A DNA stretch of 64,000 nucleotides from Anaerolineae bacterium (GTDB taxonomy: Bacteria > Chloroflexota > Anaerolineae > Aggregatilineales > J027). A program made the position numbers and the translations under genes. Location of the stretch: NCBI GenBank assembly GCA_021463865.1, contig JAJTXY010000016.1, positions 26,796-90,795 on the forward strand, in the 5' to 3' direction. Numbering within the stretch: the first letter of the stretch is position 1; every line of letters starts with the position of its first letter. Of this stretch, positions 8,159 to 16,249 are shown in pieces. The notes beneath the pieces were generated by a model that was given only the letters and a program-made list of their open reading frames with translations, had not been told where the DNA came from and searched no databases.

Positions 8159-10126
8159 TTACGCCTCGTAGTGGACCCATTTGCTAAACCGGAACTGCAT
8201 CGCTGTTAAGCCGACAATAATCACGACTAAAATCCATGACGCCGCCGAGCCTTGACCAATTTCCAACTGTTGGAAGGTGCGCTGATAGAGGAAAAAGGCC
8301 GCCGACATGAGACTTGACTCGGTTTCGGTGGTGCCGATGATAAAGACCATCTCAAAGGTTTGCAGCGATGCGATCACCCCAATCACGATGTTGTAGAATA
8401 GGGCCGGGGAAATCATAGGTAGCGTAATTTTGAAGAATTTTTGCACCCCACTTGCACCGTCTACCTCCGCCGCTTCATAGAGCGAACGTGGCACACCTTT
8501 GAGCGCGGCAAGGAAAATCAACATACCTGCGCCGGAACTCCACATCGTAATCAGAACTAGGGATGGCTTTGACCAAATGTCGTTTGTCAACCAGAATGGC
8601 ACACGCCTATTCTCTGGGTATTCATCGGCAAATTCATGAAAGCGGGCAAAATGGTAATTGGGCTTGCCATTTGCTTCCGCAATATTGGCAAAATCTTGGA
8701 AATAGCGACGGGTATCCAAGAAAGAATTGAGGGCAATCAGCGCAAAAAAGATAAACGCGGCATACAAAAACACTTTGCGTTGTTTGGGGTAGCGCTCGTG
8801 CAACAAAGCGGCTATGGCGGCCACCAAGATGATTGAGCCATAGAACCACATGGTTGAAATGGTCTCGAATGGGAATACCTCTTCGAGATAGTCCATGTTG
8901 TTCGGCTGTTCAATCGCGGATTGGAAGGTCAGATAGCGGAATATCAATTCCAGCCGTCCACCATCCAATTGACCGGGGATAAGCAGAACAAAAATAATCA
9001 CGCCCAAGATGCCAACCGCCGCTAACATCAATTTGGTGGTGAAGGCCGTCCATGTGCCGAAGAAGGGCACCATTAAGGGAAGCGCTGCGACGATGAGAGC
9101 AATGAGATATTTAGGGGCGTCGCCTTTGGTCGGGTTAAAATCGGCGGCCTTAAGTGTCATCACCAGACTGGCGGCAATAAACACCAATGCAATGATTTGG
9201 GTCGTGCGTATCGCACTCCATTTTTCGGCGCGGGCATTTAAAATCATGATACCCACCGCCATAAGACCAAACGCATACGTCCAGACGGGGTTGATCGGGT
9301 TGGCAGCAAGCCCTTTAGAAAAGAGTACCCCCACCAGTATCGCCCCCAAGATTTCGATGATGCGTAGGGCACGGTTACGTTTACTTTCTTCCCATTCTCC
9401 GAAGGCGAGTGGGCCGATTAAGAACAGGCCAAGTAGCGCTGGAAAGGTATATTTTAGCGGGCCAATCGGGTCATCGCGCACTGCCATGCCGATATAGAAT
9501 CCGTTGAGGCTTTCGACGACATAGACCACCGAACGGTAAATATAATCAAATAGGAAAAAGCTGTCGGCAAAACGCTGTAGGCTCACATTCACAAAACCGC
9601 CGTTGGTGGCAAACATATAACGCCACGCCAATAGCACGGCTGGGCCACCCGCCAAAATGACGGGCAGATAAAAAATGGTGCGGAAAAGCCGAATACCTTT
9701 GACCTCACGATTCAGCAGCATTGCCATGCCCAACGAGGTAACAATTTGGAGCGGGACACCAATGGCAGCGTAATAAAAGGAATTGAACATTGCGCCCTTG
9801 AAGCGTCCTCCGTAGGTGCCTTCACCCTTGAGCAGCACGCGATAATTTTCTAAGCCAATCCATTCAATGGGTTTGCCTAATTTGTAATCGGTGAAGCTGT
9901 AGTAGAGCGAAACAAGGGTTGGGCCAGCGACAAAAATGAAAAAACCGCTGATCCAAGGGCCTGCGAAGAGTGCGCCCCAGAACGCCTTGCGCTGTTCCGT
10001 CTCCGAGAATCCGCGCAACTTGACCAGAAACTTTGCCACGAGGCCAATGAGGTAGCTGGTAATCGCAATAAAGGCAACCGTCCCTAGTGCCCAGAAGATA
10101 TTTTCGAGACGGTATTGATTTGCCAT
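8159..10126 (-). CDS. Carbohydrate ABC transporter permease, MalF type, with large membrane insertion
   Basis: CUT1 MalF-type permeases usually have about 300 residues; this one has 655. Residues 50-180 (from GPWISGFFIFVAGPTLVSLY to WRYMFATNGGFVN) and 511-655 (with the EAA loop LYEAAEVDGASGVQKFF at 549-565) together make a normal permease. Between them lie about 330 extra residues with around eight hydrophobic segments (near 224-242, 254-270, 283-297, 309-325, 340-357, 365-384, 427-443, 451-468). The insertion occupies what is normally a short outside loop before the fourth core helix. An even number of added helices would preserve topology. The reading frame is intact and function of the insert is unknown. 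Confidence 0.83.
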   Translation of the reverse strand: MANQYRLENIFWALGTVAFIAITSYLIGLVAKFLVKLRGFSETEQRKAFWGALFAGPWISGFFIFVAGPTLVSLYYSFTDYKLGKPIEWIGLENYRVLLKGEGTYGGRFKGAMFNSFYYAAIGVPLQIVTSLGMAMLLNREVKGIRLFRTIFYLPVILAGGPAVLLAWRYMFATNGGFVNVSLQRFADSFFLFDYIYRSVVYVVESLNGFYIGMAVRDDPIGPLKYTFPALLGLFLIGPLAFGEWEESKRNRALRIIEILGAILVGVLFSKGLAANPINPVWTYAFGLMAVGIMILNARAEKWSAIRTTQIIALVFIAASLVMTLKAADFNPTKGDAPKYLIALIVAALPLMVPFFGTWTAFTTKLMLAAVGILGVIIFVLLIPGQLDGGRLELIFRYLTFQSAIEQPNNMDYLEEVFPFETISTMWFYGSIILVAAIAALLHERYPKQRKVFLYAAFIFFALIALNSFLDTRRYFQDFANIAEANGKPNYHFARFHEFADEYPENRRVPFWLTNDIWSKPSLVLITMWSSGAGMLIFLAALKGVPRSLYEAAEVDGASGVQKFFKITLPMISPALFYNIVIGVIASLQTFEMVFIIGTTETESSLMSAAFFLYQRTFQQLEIGQGSAASWILVVIIVGLTAMQFRFSKWVHYEA

Positions 10127-10190
10127 GTGAGGGCCTTTCCAAAAAACTTAACAATCATAAGTGCAGTGGAGTATACTGGTGGAAATATCA

Positions 10191-10226
10191 GCGGGGGCGG
10201 CTGGAGAACCGATATACCGCCCCTGC
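10191..10226 (-). promoter_or_regulatory. Intercistronic GC-rich hairpin between binding-protein and permease genes
   Basis: Ten-base arms at 10191-10200 and 10217-10226 (GCGGGGGCGG and CCGCCCCTGC, one imperfect pair) enclose a 16-base loop in the 113-bp gap after the binding-protein stop. No clear T run follows on the minus strand. Such hairpins in malE-malF type operons stabilise the upstream message or partly terminate, so that binding protein is made in excess over permease. That role is inferred from position. Confidence 0.6.
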
Positions 10227-10239
10227 GAAGTGAACTTAA

Positions 10240-11541
10240 TTAGTCAAGATAGCCATTGGCTTCAAGGATAGAATCATAGGCTTCCTTGAGGGCGGTCTGT
10301 GTATCTTCCAAACTCTGTTGATCGGTCAGGAACAGCGTGACCTGTTCGACAATCAGTGGACGCAGTTCAGCACTGGCGCGGATGTCGGAGAAACCACGAC
10401 CATATTCTTCGGCCAAGCCGAGCAGTTGATCCCACACGGGGTCATTGGCGCGGATGTCGTCCCAAGCATCAGTACGGACGGGGGTAAAACCAGCAACGGC
10501 GTTCAATTCAATGGCATATTCTTTGCTGCCGATGAATTTCAAGAATTCGCCAGCGAGTTCTTTGTTTTCGACATATTCAGGAACAGACAGCCAGTCAATG
10601 AAGACCTGAATCAGTTGTTCCCCATTCGCGCCCGCTGGATAGGGGCCGATGGCGACGTTTTCCCAAATGGGGTCGCTGGTTGGGGGCACGTTCCACATGG
10701 GGAAGATACCGCTGACGACGACACCGGAGGCCAATGGTGTACCTTCGATGGGTGGCAGGCCGGGGGTGTCTTCGGTGGGTAGAACAGCGCGGCGGCGGTC
10801 ATACATAAATTGCAGGGCTTCGGCGGTTGCTTCGCTGTCGAAAGCGCTCGTGCCGTCTTCGTTATACAGTTCACCACCAGCACTCCAAATGTAGCCAATG
10901 AATTCTTGGGCATCGAACAAACCACCACCGATGTCCATGAAACCTTGTTTTTCTACACCAGCATCACCGACAACTGTGTTTTCCTGCACGAAGGCAAGGG
11001 ATTCTTCAAAAGTGGTGGGCAGGGGGGCATCTGGACTCGCCATCAGGTCACTGCGATAGAAAATCGGACGAGGTGACATCAGCAGGGGCAGACCACGCAG
11101 ATGGCCGTCATAGGTCGCGGTTTCCAACGCGGCTGGCAGGAAGTTTGCAAGGTCTTCCCAATCCGCTAGATAAGCATCCATGTCGGCCAATAGGTCGCCG
11201 TAGGTCGCGGCATATTCCGAGCCGAGGTAGACAATTTCGGGGCCGTCACCAGTGGTGATCCAGCCAGCGACGTCGGTGTCAAACGTGCCCCAACCACCCG
11301 TCAGGATTTCCAATTTGACGCCGGGGTGATCGGCTTCAAAGGCGGGGAAGACAGTCTCACGGAACCAAGTTTGGGTATCTTCGGTCAGGCCCGTGATGTA
11401 GATTTCGAGTGTTTCGGCGTCCTGTGCAGCCACAGCGGGTTGAGCAGGCGCAGCGGTTTCCTTCGCGCTGGCGGGAATCGCAACCGCTGATAGCACGAGG
11501 ATGACAGCGAGGGTCAAGAACAAATATGACTTGCGCTTCAA
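10240..11541 (-). CDS. Extracellular sugar-binding protein of the ABC importer (family 1)
   Basis: The protein has 433 residues with a signal peptide (positively charged MKRKSYLF, hydrophobic core, cleavage after IPASA near residue 25). A short Ala/Pro-rich linker follows, then a family 1 solute-binding fold beginning LEIYITGLTEDTQTWF. Signature segments include HPGVKLEIL and the C-terminal FLKFIGSKEYAIELN. The start is a TTG at 11541 preceded by AAGGAG with an 8-base spacer. No lipobox cysteine is visible, so membrane attachment is unclear. It is the first gene of the amino-sugar operon and presumably captures GlcNAc-containing oligosaccharides. The exact ligand is an inference from the hydrolases encoded downstream. 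Confidence 0.87.
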   Translation of the reverse strand: MKRKSYLFLTLAVILVLSAVAIPASAKETAAPAQPAVAAQDAETLEIYITGLTEDTQTWFRETVFPAFEADHPGVKLEILTGGWGTFDTDVAGWITTGDGPEIVYLGSEYAATYGDLLADMDAYLADWEDLANFLPAALETATYDGHLRGLPLLMSPRPIFYRSDLMASPDAPLPTTFEESLAFVQENTVVGDAGVEKQGFMDIGGGLFDAQEFIGYIWSAGGELYNEDGTSAFDSEATAEALQFMYDRRRAVLPTEDTPGLPPIEGTPLASGVVVSGIFPMWNVPPTSDPIWENVAIGPYPAGANGEQLIQVFIDWLSVPEYVENKELAGEFLKFIGSKEYAIELNAVAGFTPVRTDAWDDIRANDPVWDQLLGLAEEYGRGFSDIRASAELRPLIVEQVTLFLTDQQSLEDTQTALKEAYDSILEANGYLD

Positions 11542-11550
11542 CTTAAAGCT

Positions 11551-11620
11551 CCTTACTAAGTTAGTTAGTTAGATTTCCTTACTTACTTAAAGAGTATAAC
11601 TACCTGCGGAATTTTGTCAA
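11551..11620 (-). promoter_or_regulatory. Promoter and candidate operator of the amino-sugar operon
   Basis: Read on the minus strand, TTGACA (11615-11620) and TATACT (11593-11598) are separated by 16 bp, a strong sigma-70-type promoter. Immediately downstream lie TAAG-type and TAAC-type tandem repeats (TAAGTAAGTAAGG then CTAACTAACTAAC, and an ACTAAGTTAGT palindrome) at about 11551-11590. They lie between the -10 box and the ribosome site, where a repressor would block initiation. The likely binder is the operon's own ROK protein; this is inference from position. Confidence 0.72.
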
Positions 11621-11814
11621 CAATTTCGTGGAAGATTTTTTCGGATCACTTGAAACCGTAGTAGCCACATGGCTAATCCACGTAGGTCAGCCATAAGTCG
11701 GACGAACTTTCAACCACCTGCCCGATGATTGCCCTCTATGAATCGCCTAGACTTGCAGTATCACAAGGTAACTAAACTGAAGGGGGATGAGGCGACTAGA
11801 ACGCCAAATGAACC
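11621..11814. other. Divergent intergenic region
   Basis: This is the remainder of the 273-bp gap between the minus-strand sugar operon and the plus-strand ATPase genes. A promoter for the latter must lie here. A possible weak -35 (TTGCAG near 11753) is followed about 17 bp later by a poor -10, so I do not assign one. No RNA gene or ORF is evident. Confidence 0.4.
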
Positions 11815-12594
11815 ATGAGTGAAGCATTCATCCGTATCCAAAATCTGGTCAAGAGTTATAACACACCCGCCGGTTCGGTGAGTGTCTTAAATGAAGTCAA
11901 TCTCGACATTCAACGGGGCGAAATGATTGCCCTTGTTGGCCCATCGGGGAGCGGGAAAACCACCTTCCTCAATATGCTGACCGGAATTGATAAGCCTAAC
12001 AGCGGGCACGTTCAGATTAATGGGGTCAATATCACACGCAGCCGCGAACGCAAATTGACCAAATGGCGTGCTAAGAACGTCGGCATCGTATTCCAATTTT
12101 TCCAACTGCTCCCTACCCTCTCGGTTGCCAATAATGTGGTTGCGCCGATGGATTTTGCCGGGATGTGGAAACCCAATGACCGTCACGACATTGCGCTGCA
12201 ACTGCTCGATCGGCTGGGGATTAAGGAACAAGCCTACAAAACCCCAGACATGCTATCAGGTGGTCAGCAGCAACGGGTAGCGATTGCACGGGCGCTGGCG
12301 AATAATCCCAGTTTGATCATTGGGGACGAACCCACCGCCAACCTTGACCGTATGAGCGCCGCCAATGTATTCCATATGTTTCGCCAACTGGCCGAACGTG
12401 GCAGCACGGTCATTATCGTGACACATGACCGCGAATTGGTCAAAAATGTGCCCAAGATTCTTGAACTGAGTCACGGGCAAATTCATGAGACATCGCTCGC
12501 CGCGATTGCCCGTCACCGTACTGATGAACTCAAGGCTGTGCATACCCGCACCCAAGAAATGCGGGCGCTCAAATTGGCGAAGGCCACGCACTAA
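11815..12594 (+). CDS. ABC transporter ATPase, LolD/MacB/FtsE-like
   Basis: This 259-residue ATPase has Walker A GPSGSGKT at 42-49, the Q-loop region [17 protein letters not shown], signature LSGGQQQRVAIARAL, Walker B LIIGDEPTANLD and the switch His in VTHDRE. The [14 protein letters not shown] segment is typical of ATPases that partner FtsX-type permeases (LolD, MacB, DevA). A C-terminal extension of about 35 residues after the core is basic and unusual. The next gene encodes a close paralogue, and no permease is adjacent. The only FtsX-type permease in the window is at 53563. Substrate is unknown: lipoprotein, lipid or peptide export are all possible. Confidence 0.85.
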   Translation: MSEAFIRIQNLVKSYNTPAGSVSVLNEVNLDIQRGEMIALVGPSGSGKTTFLNMLTGIDKPNSGHVQINGVNITRSRERKLTKWRAKNVGIVFQFFQLLPTLSVANNVVAPMDFAGMWKPNDRHDIALQLLDRLGIKEQAYKTPDMLSGGQQQRVAIARALANNPSLIIGDEPTANLDRMSAANVFHMFRQLAERGSTVIIVTHDRELVKNVPKILELSHGQIHETSLAAIARHRTDELKAVHTRTQEMRALKLAKATH

Positions 12595-12633
12595 TTTTCC
12601 AGACCGACAAAAGCAATCACAGGAAACAACATC

Positions 12634-13341
12634 ATGAAACCACTGATTTCATTGGAAGATGTCCGCAAAATCTATAAGACCAAAGCGGGCCAATTAGAAG
12701 TCCTTAAGGGCGTAGATTTTCAGGTCGGGGAAGGTGAGTTCGTCGCGGTGGTTGGGCCATCAGGCAGCGGCAAAAGCACCCTGATTAACATGATTACCGG
12801 GATTGACCGCCCCACCAAAGGCGAGGTGTATGTCGCTGACCAACGCCTAACCAATATGAGCGAAAACGCGGTGGCGAAGTGGCGCGGGAAAAATGTAGGG
12901 GTGGTGTTCCAATTTTTCCAACTACTGCCGACCCTGACGGTGCTGGAAAACGTCATGATGCCGATGTATTACACCAATACCTACGGCAGCCGGCGGCGTC
13001 AGCGGGCGATGGAACTGCTTGAACGGGTAGATTTGCCGGATGTCGCGCTCAAGTATCCCAGTCAGATTTCGGGTGGTCAGCAGCAGCGGGCCGCGATTGC
13101 ACGGGCACTCGCCAATGATCCGAAGGTGTTGGTCGGTGACGAGCCGACGGGGAATCTTGATACGGTTTCGGCGGGACTGGTGTTTGGCCTGTTTGAAGAA
13201 CTGGTCGCCAACGGCACCACCATTGTCATGGTGACGCATGACCGTGATCTGGCAGGCCAAGTGCCGCATGTGGTCGAAGTGCGCGACGGAAGAATCATGA
13301 ATGCACAGGAAGTTGACCAAAGACTGGTCGCGGGCCGATAA
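12634..13341 (+). CDS. ABC transporter ATPase, LolD/MacB-like (second paralogue)
   Basis: This 235-residue ATPase is closely related to its upstream neighbour. It has Walker [10 protein letters not shown] at 41-49, [20 protein letters not shown], signature [15 protein letters not shown], Walker [13 protein letters not shown] and [10 protein letters not shown] good ribosome site (AGGAAA, 7-8 bases before ATG) follows the 39-bp gap from the first gene, so the two are co-transcribed and could form a heterodimer. Unlike the first paralogue it keeps the canonical GNLD after Walker B and lacks the long C-terminal tail. The cognate membrane subunit is not adjacent. Confidence 0.86.
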   Translation: MKPLISLEDVRKIYKTKAGQLEVLKGVDFQVGEGEFVAVVGPSGSGKSTLINMITGIDRPTKGEVYVADQRLTNMSENAVAKWRGKNVGVVFQFFQLLPTLTVLENVMMPMYYTNTYGSRRRQRAMELLERVDLPDVALKYPSQISGGQQQRAAIARALANDPKVLVGDEPTGNLDTVSAGLVFGLFEELVANGTTIVMVTHDRDLAGQVPHVVEVRDGRIMNAQEVDQRLVAGR

Positions 13342-13384
13342 TCAGAGCAAAATTCAAGAGGGCAGATTCTGGTATGTTCCCTCA

Positions 13385-13416
13385 CCCCCCTCTCCCAATG
13401 CTCTGGTAGAGGGGGG
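13385..13416. repeat. Perfect 9-bp inverted repeat, REP-like element
   Basis: CCCCCCTCT (13385-13393) and AGAGGGGGG (13408-13416) flank a 14-base loop downstream of the ATPase pair. No T run follows, so it is not a standard intrinsic terminator. The flanking pattern (CCTCACCCCCC before, a pyrimidine-rich stretch after) resembles a segment at 38549-38590 inside a coding region. This suggests a dispersed REP-like repeat. Confidence 0.5.
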
Positions 13417-13486
13417 ACTTCCCCTTCAGGATAACCTTTGTCGCCTGTGGAGTGAGTTGGGAATAGGGGCTGCCCTCTGATCTAGC

Positions 13487-14524
13487 ATGATTAGAGGTAT
13501 AAAAAACGTCGTGGATGACTTCATCGGGGATATATTGATTGTTGACGATAACACGGCGAATTTGCAGACGTTATCGGCGATTTTGAAAGAACACAAACAC
13601 AAAGTTCGGGCTGTTACCACTGGGCAGATGGCGTTGATTGTGGCCCACACGGCGACGCCAGAACTTATTTTGCTGGATGTCAATATGCCGGAAATGAACG
13701 GCTACGAGGTCTGCCAACGCCTAAAGGCCGACCCCGCGCTGCATCATATTCCAGTTGTTTTTATCAGTGCATTGGATGAAACCCTCGACAAGATCAAAGC
13801 GTTTCGTGTCGGTGGGGTAGATTACATTACCAAACCCTTCCAGATTGAAGAAGTGCTGGTGCGTGTCGAAAATCACCTCAAACTTTATCGGCTGTACCAG
13901 CAGTCCCAAGAAATGGCAGCTCTCGAAGAACGCCAGCGCATCGCCCGTGATTTGCACGATGCCGTCAATCAAACCCTTTTTTCAGCGAGCATGATGGCGG
14001 AAACACTGCTGCTGACGGCTGATTCCGATCCCGCCAAAATCAAACCCGGCCTAGAGCGGATTCATCAATTGACACAGGGGGCGTTGGCGGAAATGCGAAC
14101 CCTCTTGTTTGAACTGCGCCCCGATGCCTTGATGAATGCGGATTTGGCGACCCTTTTGCCCTATCTGGTGGATTCAGCGATTGCACGCACCAAGGCGCAT
14201 GTTGAATTTAGTTTGGATGGGGATGTCGAATTGACCTCAGAGGCTAAAGTCGTGTTTTATCGCATCGCGCAGGAAGCCCTCAACAATATTGTGAAACACG
14301 CCCACGCGACGGAAATTGCCATTGGCATCTACCAGACCGCAACCGAAGTGGTCATGCGAATCGCGGATGATGGGGTGGGATTTGATGCTGGGCAACTACC
14401 CCCCGGCCATTTTGGGTTGGGGATTATGCAGGAACGGGCACACATGATTGGAGCGGAACTTGAAGTTGACACCGCACCTGAGCAGGGCACGACGATTGTG
14501 TTACACTGGAAACGCTGGCACTAA
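13487..14524 (+). CDS. Receiver-histidine kinase hybrid (REC-HisKA_3-HATPase)
   Basis: This 345-residue cytoplasmic protein begins with a receiver domain (16-130: acidic pair near 20-21, phospho-acceptor Asp64 in LLDVNMPEMNG, Lys116 in ITKPF). A NarX/LiaS-type kinase follows, with the H-box ERQRIARDLHDAVNQ (phospho-His157) and a HATPase domain with N-box EALNNIVKHAHA and G-box DDGVGF. There are no membrane segments. The receiver-first order means kinase output is probably tuned by phosphorylation from another kinase. The NarL-type regulator 130 bp downstream is the obvious partner. The signal is unknown. Confidence 0.87.
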   Translation: MIRGIKNVVDDFIGDILIVDDNTANLQTLSAILKEHKHKVRAVTTGQMALIVAHTATPELILLDVNMPEMNGYEVCQRLKADPALHHIPVVFISALDETLDKIKAFRVGGVDYITKPFQIEEVLVRVENHLKLYRLYQQSQEMAALEERQRIARDLHDAVNQTLFSASMMAETLLLTADSDPAKIKPGLERIHQLTQGALAEMRTLLFELRPDALMNADLATLLPYLVDSAIARTKAHVEFSLDGDVELTSEAKVVFYRIAQEALNNIVKHAHATEIAIGIYQTATEVVMRIADDGVGFDAGQLPPGHFGLGIMQERAHMIGAELEVDTAPEQGTTIVLHWKRWH

Positions 14525-14535
14525 ATGGGGAGGGT

Positions 14536-14587
14536 GCCGAGGAATAGAATTCCCCGGCTACGAAAACAATGTCCACTCAATGTGGAC
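14536..14587 (+). promoter_or_regulatory. Two consecutive hairpins between kinase and response regulator genes
   Basis: The first hairpin pairs GCCG-GGAAT (14536-14545) with ATTCC-CGGC (14549-14558) around a 3-base loop. The second is GTCCAC (14571-14576) with GTGGAC (14582-14587) around TCAAT. Neither is followed by a T run. They occupy the first half of the 129-bp leader of the response regulator gene and could affect RNA stability or be a repeat element. Function is not known. Confidence 0.55.
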
Positions 14588-14653
14588 AGGCGTTGCCCAA
14601 TTCATAATAAGGTTGTTCAGGGGAAACTGGGTTGCTATTGAGATGAGGCATTT

Positions 14654-15301
<648 letters not shown>

Positions 15302-15349
15302 AGTTTGAGCTATAATTTTCCTAAAGGAAGGTAGTAATGGAGTGGAGTA

Positions 15350-15778
15350 TTGCAGGTGACGGGTAAACGCTCCCGACAATGGCAGGCCGATTTGACATCG
15401 CTGGCTGAGATTCGAGCATTTGTCGAAAGTTGTGCCAAAACGCTGGGTGCGAACGAAAGCCAGACTTCTGACGTCTTATTAGCTGTCAACGAAGCCGTAA
15501 CCAATTCGATTTTGCACGGTTATGGCGGGGCCGGGCTGGTTCGAGTCGAAGTTGATCGTGAAAATGGGCAGTTGTGTGTCTGTGTGGCCGATCAAGCCCC
15601 ACCCTTTGACCCGACGCAGCATATCACCCCGAACATCAATCGTCCTTTAGATGAATGTGGCCTAGGTGGGATGGGCATTCATATGATGCGTGCCCTCACC
15701 GATGAGATAGTGTATCATGCCCCAATTGAGGGGGGTAACGAACTTACTCTTAAAAAGAATTTATCAGAAGATGTTTAA
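15350..15778 (+). CDS. Anti-sigma-factor-type serine kinase (RsbW-like ATPase)
   Basis: This 142-residue HATPase_c_2 protein has the N-box VLLAVNEAVTNSILHGY at about 43-60 and the G-box region ADQAPPFDP ... LGGMGIHMMRALTDE. Single-domain proteins of this type bind and inhibit sigma factors or phosphorylate STAS antagonists. The likely start is TTG at 15350, since no in-frame ATG precedes the domain. The STAS gene follows 60 bp downstream, giving a classic partner-switch pair. No sigma factor or PP2C phosphatase gene is adjacent. Confidence 0.85.
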   Translation: MQVTGKRSRQWQADLTSLAEIRAFVESCAKTLGANESQTSDVLLAVNEAVTNSILHGYGGAGLVRVEVDRENGQLCVCVADQAPPFDPTQHITPNINRPLDECGLGGMGIHMMRALTDEIVYHAPIEGGNELTLKKNLSEDV

Positions 15779-15838
15779 GACTTTTAAGAAAGGAACGAAA
15801 CCCTAGACTCCTTGCAGGGAGCCATATGGGGAATCATT

Positions 15839-16249
15839 ATGGAAATTACGGTAAGTCAAGTATCAGGTCGTGTGCCTGTGACCATTATTGCGCTGCGTGG
15901 GGCTTTGGATGGCTCGAATTATGAAGAATTGATCGCTACCGGACGCGCCGCCCATGCCGCCGGAGCCAAAGCGATTCTGCTGGATATTGCCGAACTCACC
16001 TTTATGAGCAGCGCGGGTCTGGTGGCTCTACATAACCTGTATGCCATTCTCAAAGATGAAGTTGAGCCAGACCCCGAAGCGGGATGGGCCACACTCAAAA
16101 CAGTGGGGAATGCAGGGCAGGCAGGCGGTCAGCCATTTGTGAAATTGTTGAATCCGCAGCCAGCGGTGATGCGTACTCTGGAAATTACCGGGATGCACAA
16201 CTTCTTTGAGGTGCATACGGATCGAGAAACTGCCCTTCAATCATTTTAA
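15839..16249 (+). CDS. STAS-domain anti-sigma factor antagonist (RsbV/SpoIIAA-like)
   Basis: The protein has 136 residues from the ATG at 15839, which has GGGG seven bases upstream. A nine-residue in-frame extension is less likely. It opens with MEITVSQVSGRVPVTIIALRG and has the phosphorylatable serine motif LTFMSSAGLVAL. About 25 extra residues (DEVEPDPEAGWATLKTVG...) lie after that helix, in a loop that is short in RsbV. It should be phosphorylated by the kinase encoded immediately upstream and released by an unlinked phosphatase. Its 3' end overlaps the convergent peptidase gene by 9 bp. Confidence 0.85.
   Translation: MEITVSQVSGRVPVTIIALRGALDGSNYEELIATGRAAHAAGAKAILLDIAELTFMSSAGLVALHNLYAILKDEVEPDPEAGWATLKTVGNAGQAGGQPFVKLLNPQPAVMRTLEITGMHNFFEVHTDRETALQSF

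Noticed and set aside
8636-9497. Plus-strand frames antisense to the permease insertion, considered as evidence that the insertion is a separate gene
   Set aside because: They are short and have no domain features. The minus-strand frame runs unbroken through the insertion with consistent membrane-segment spacing.
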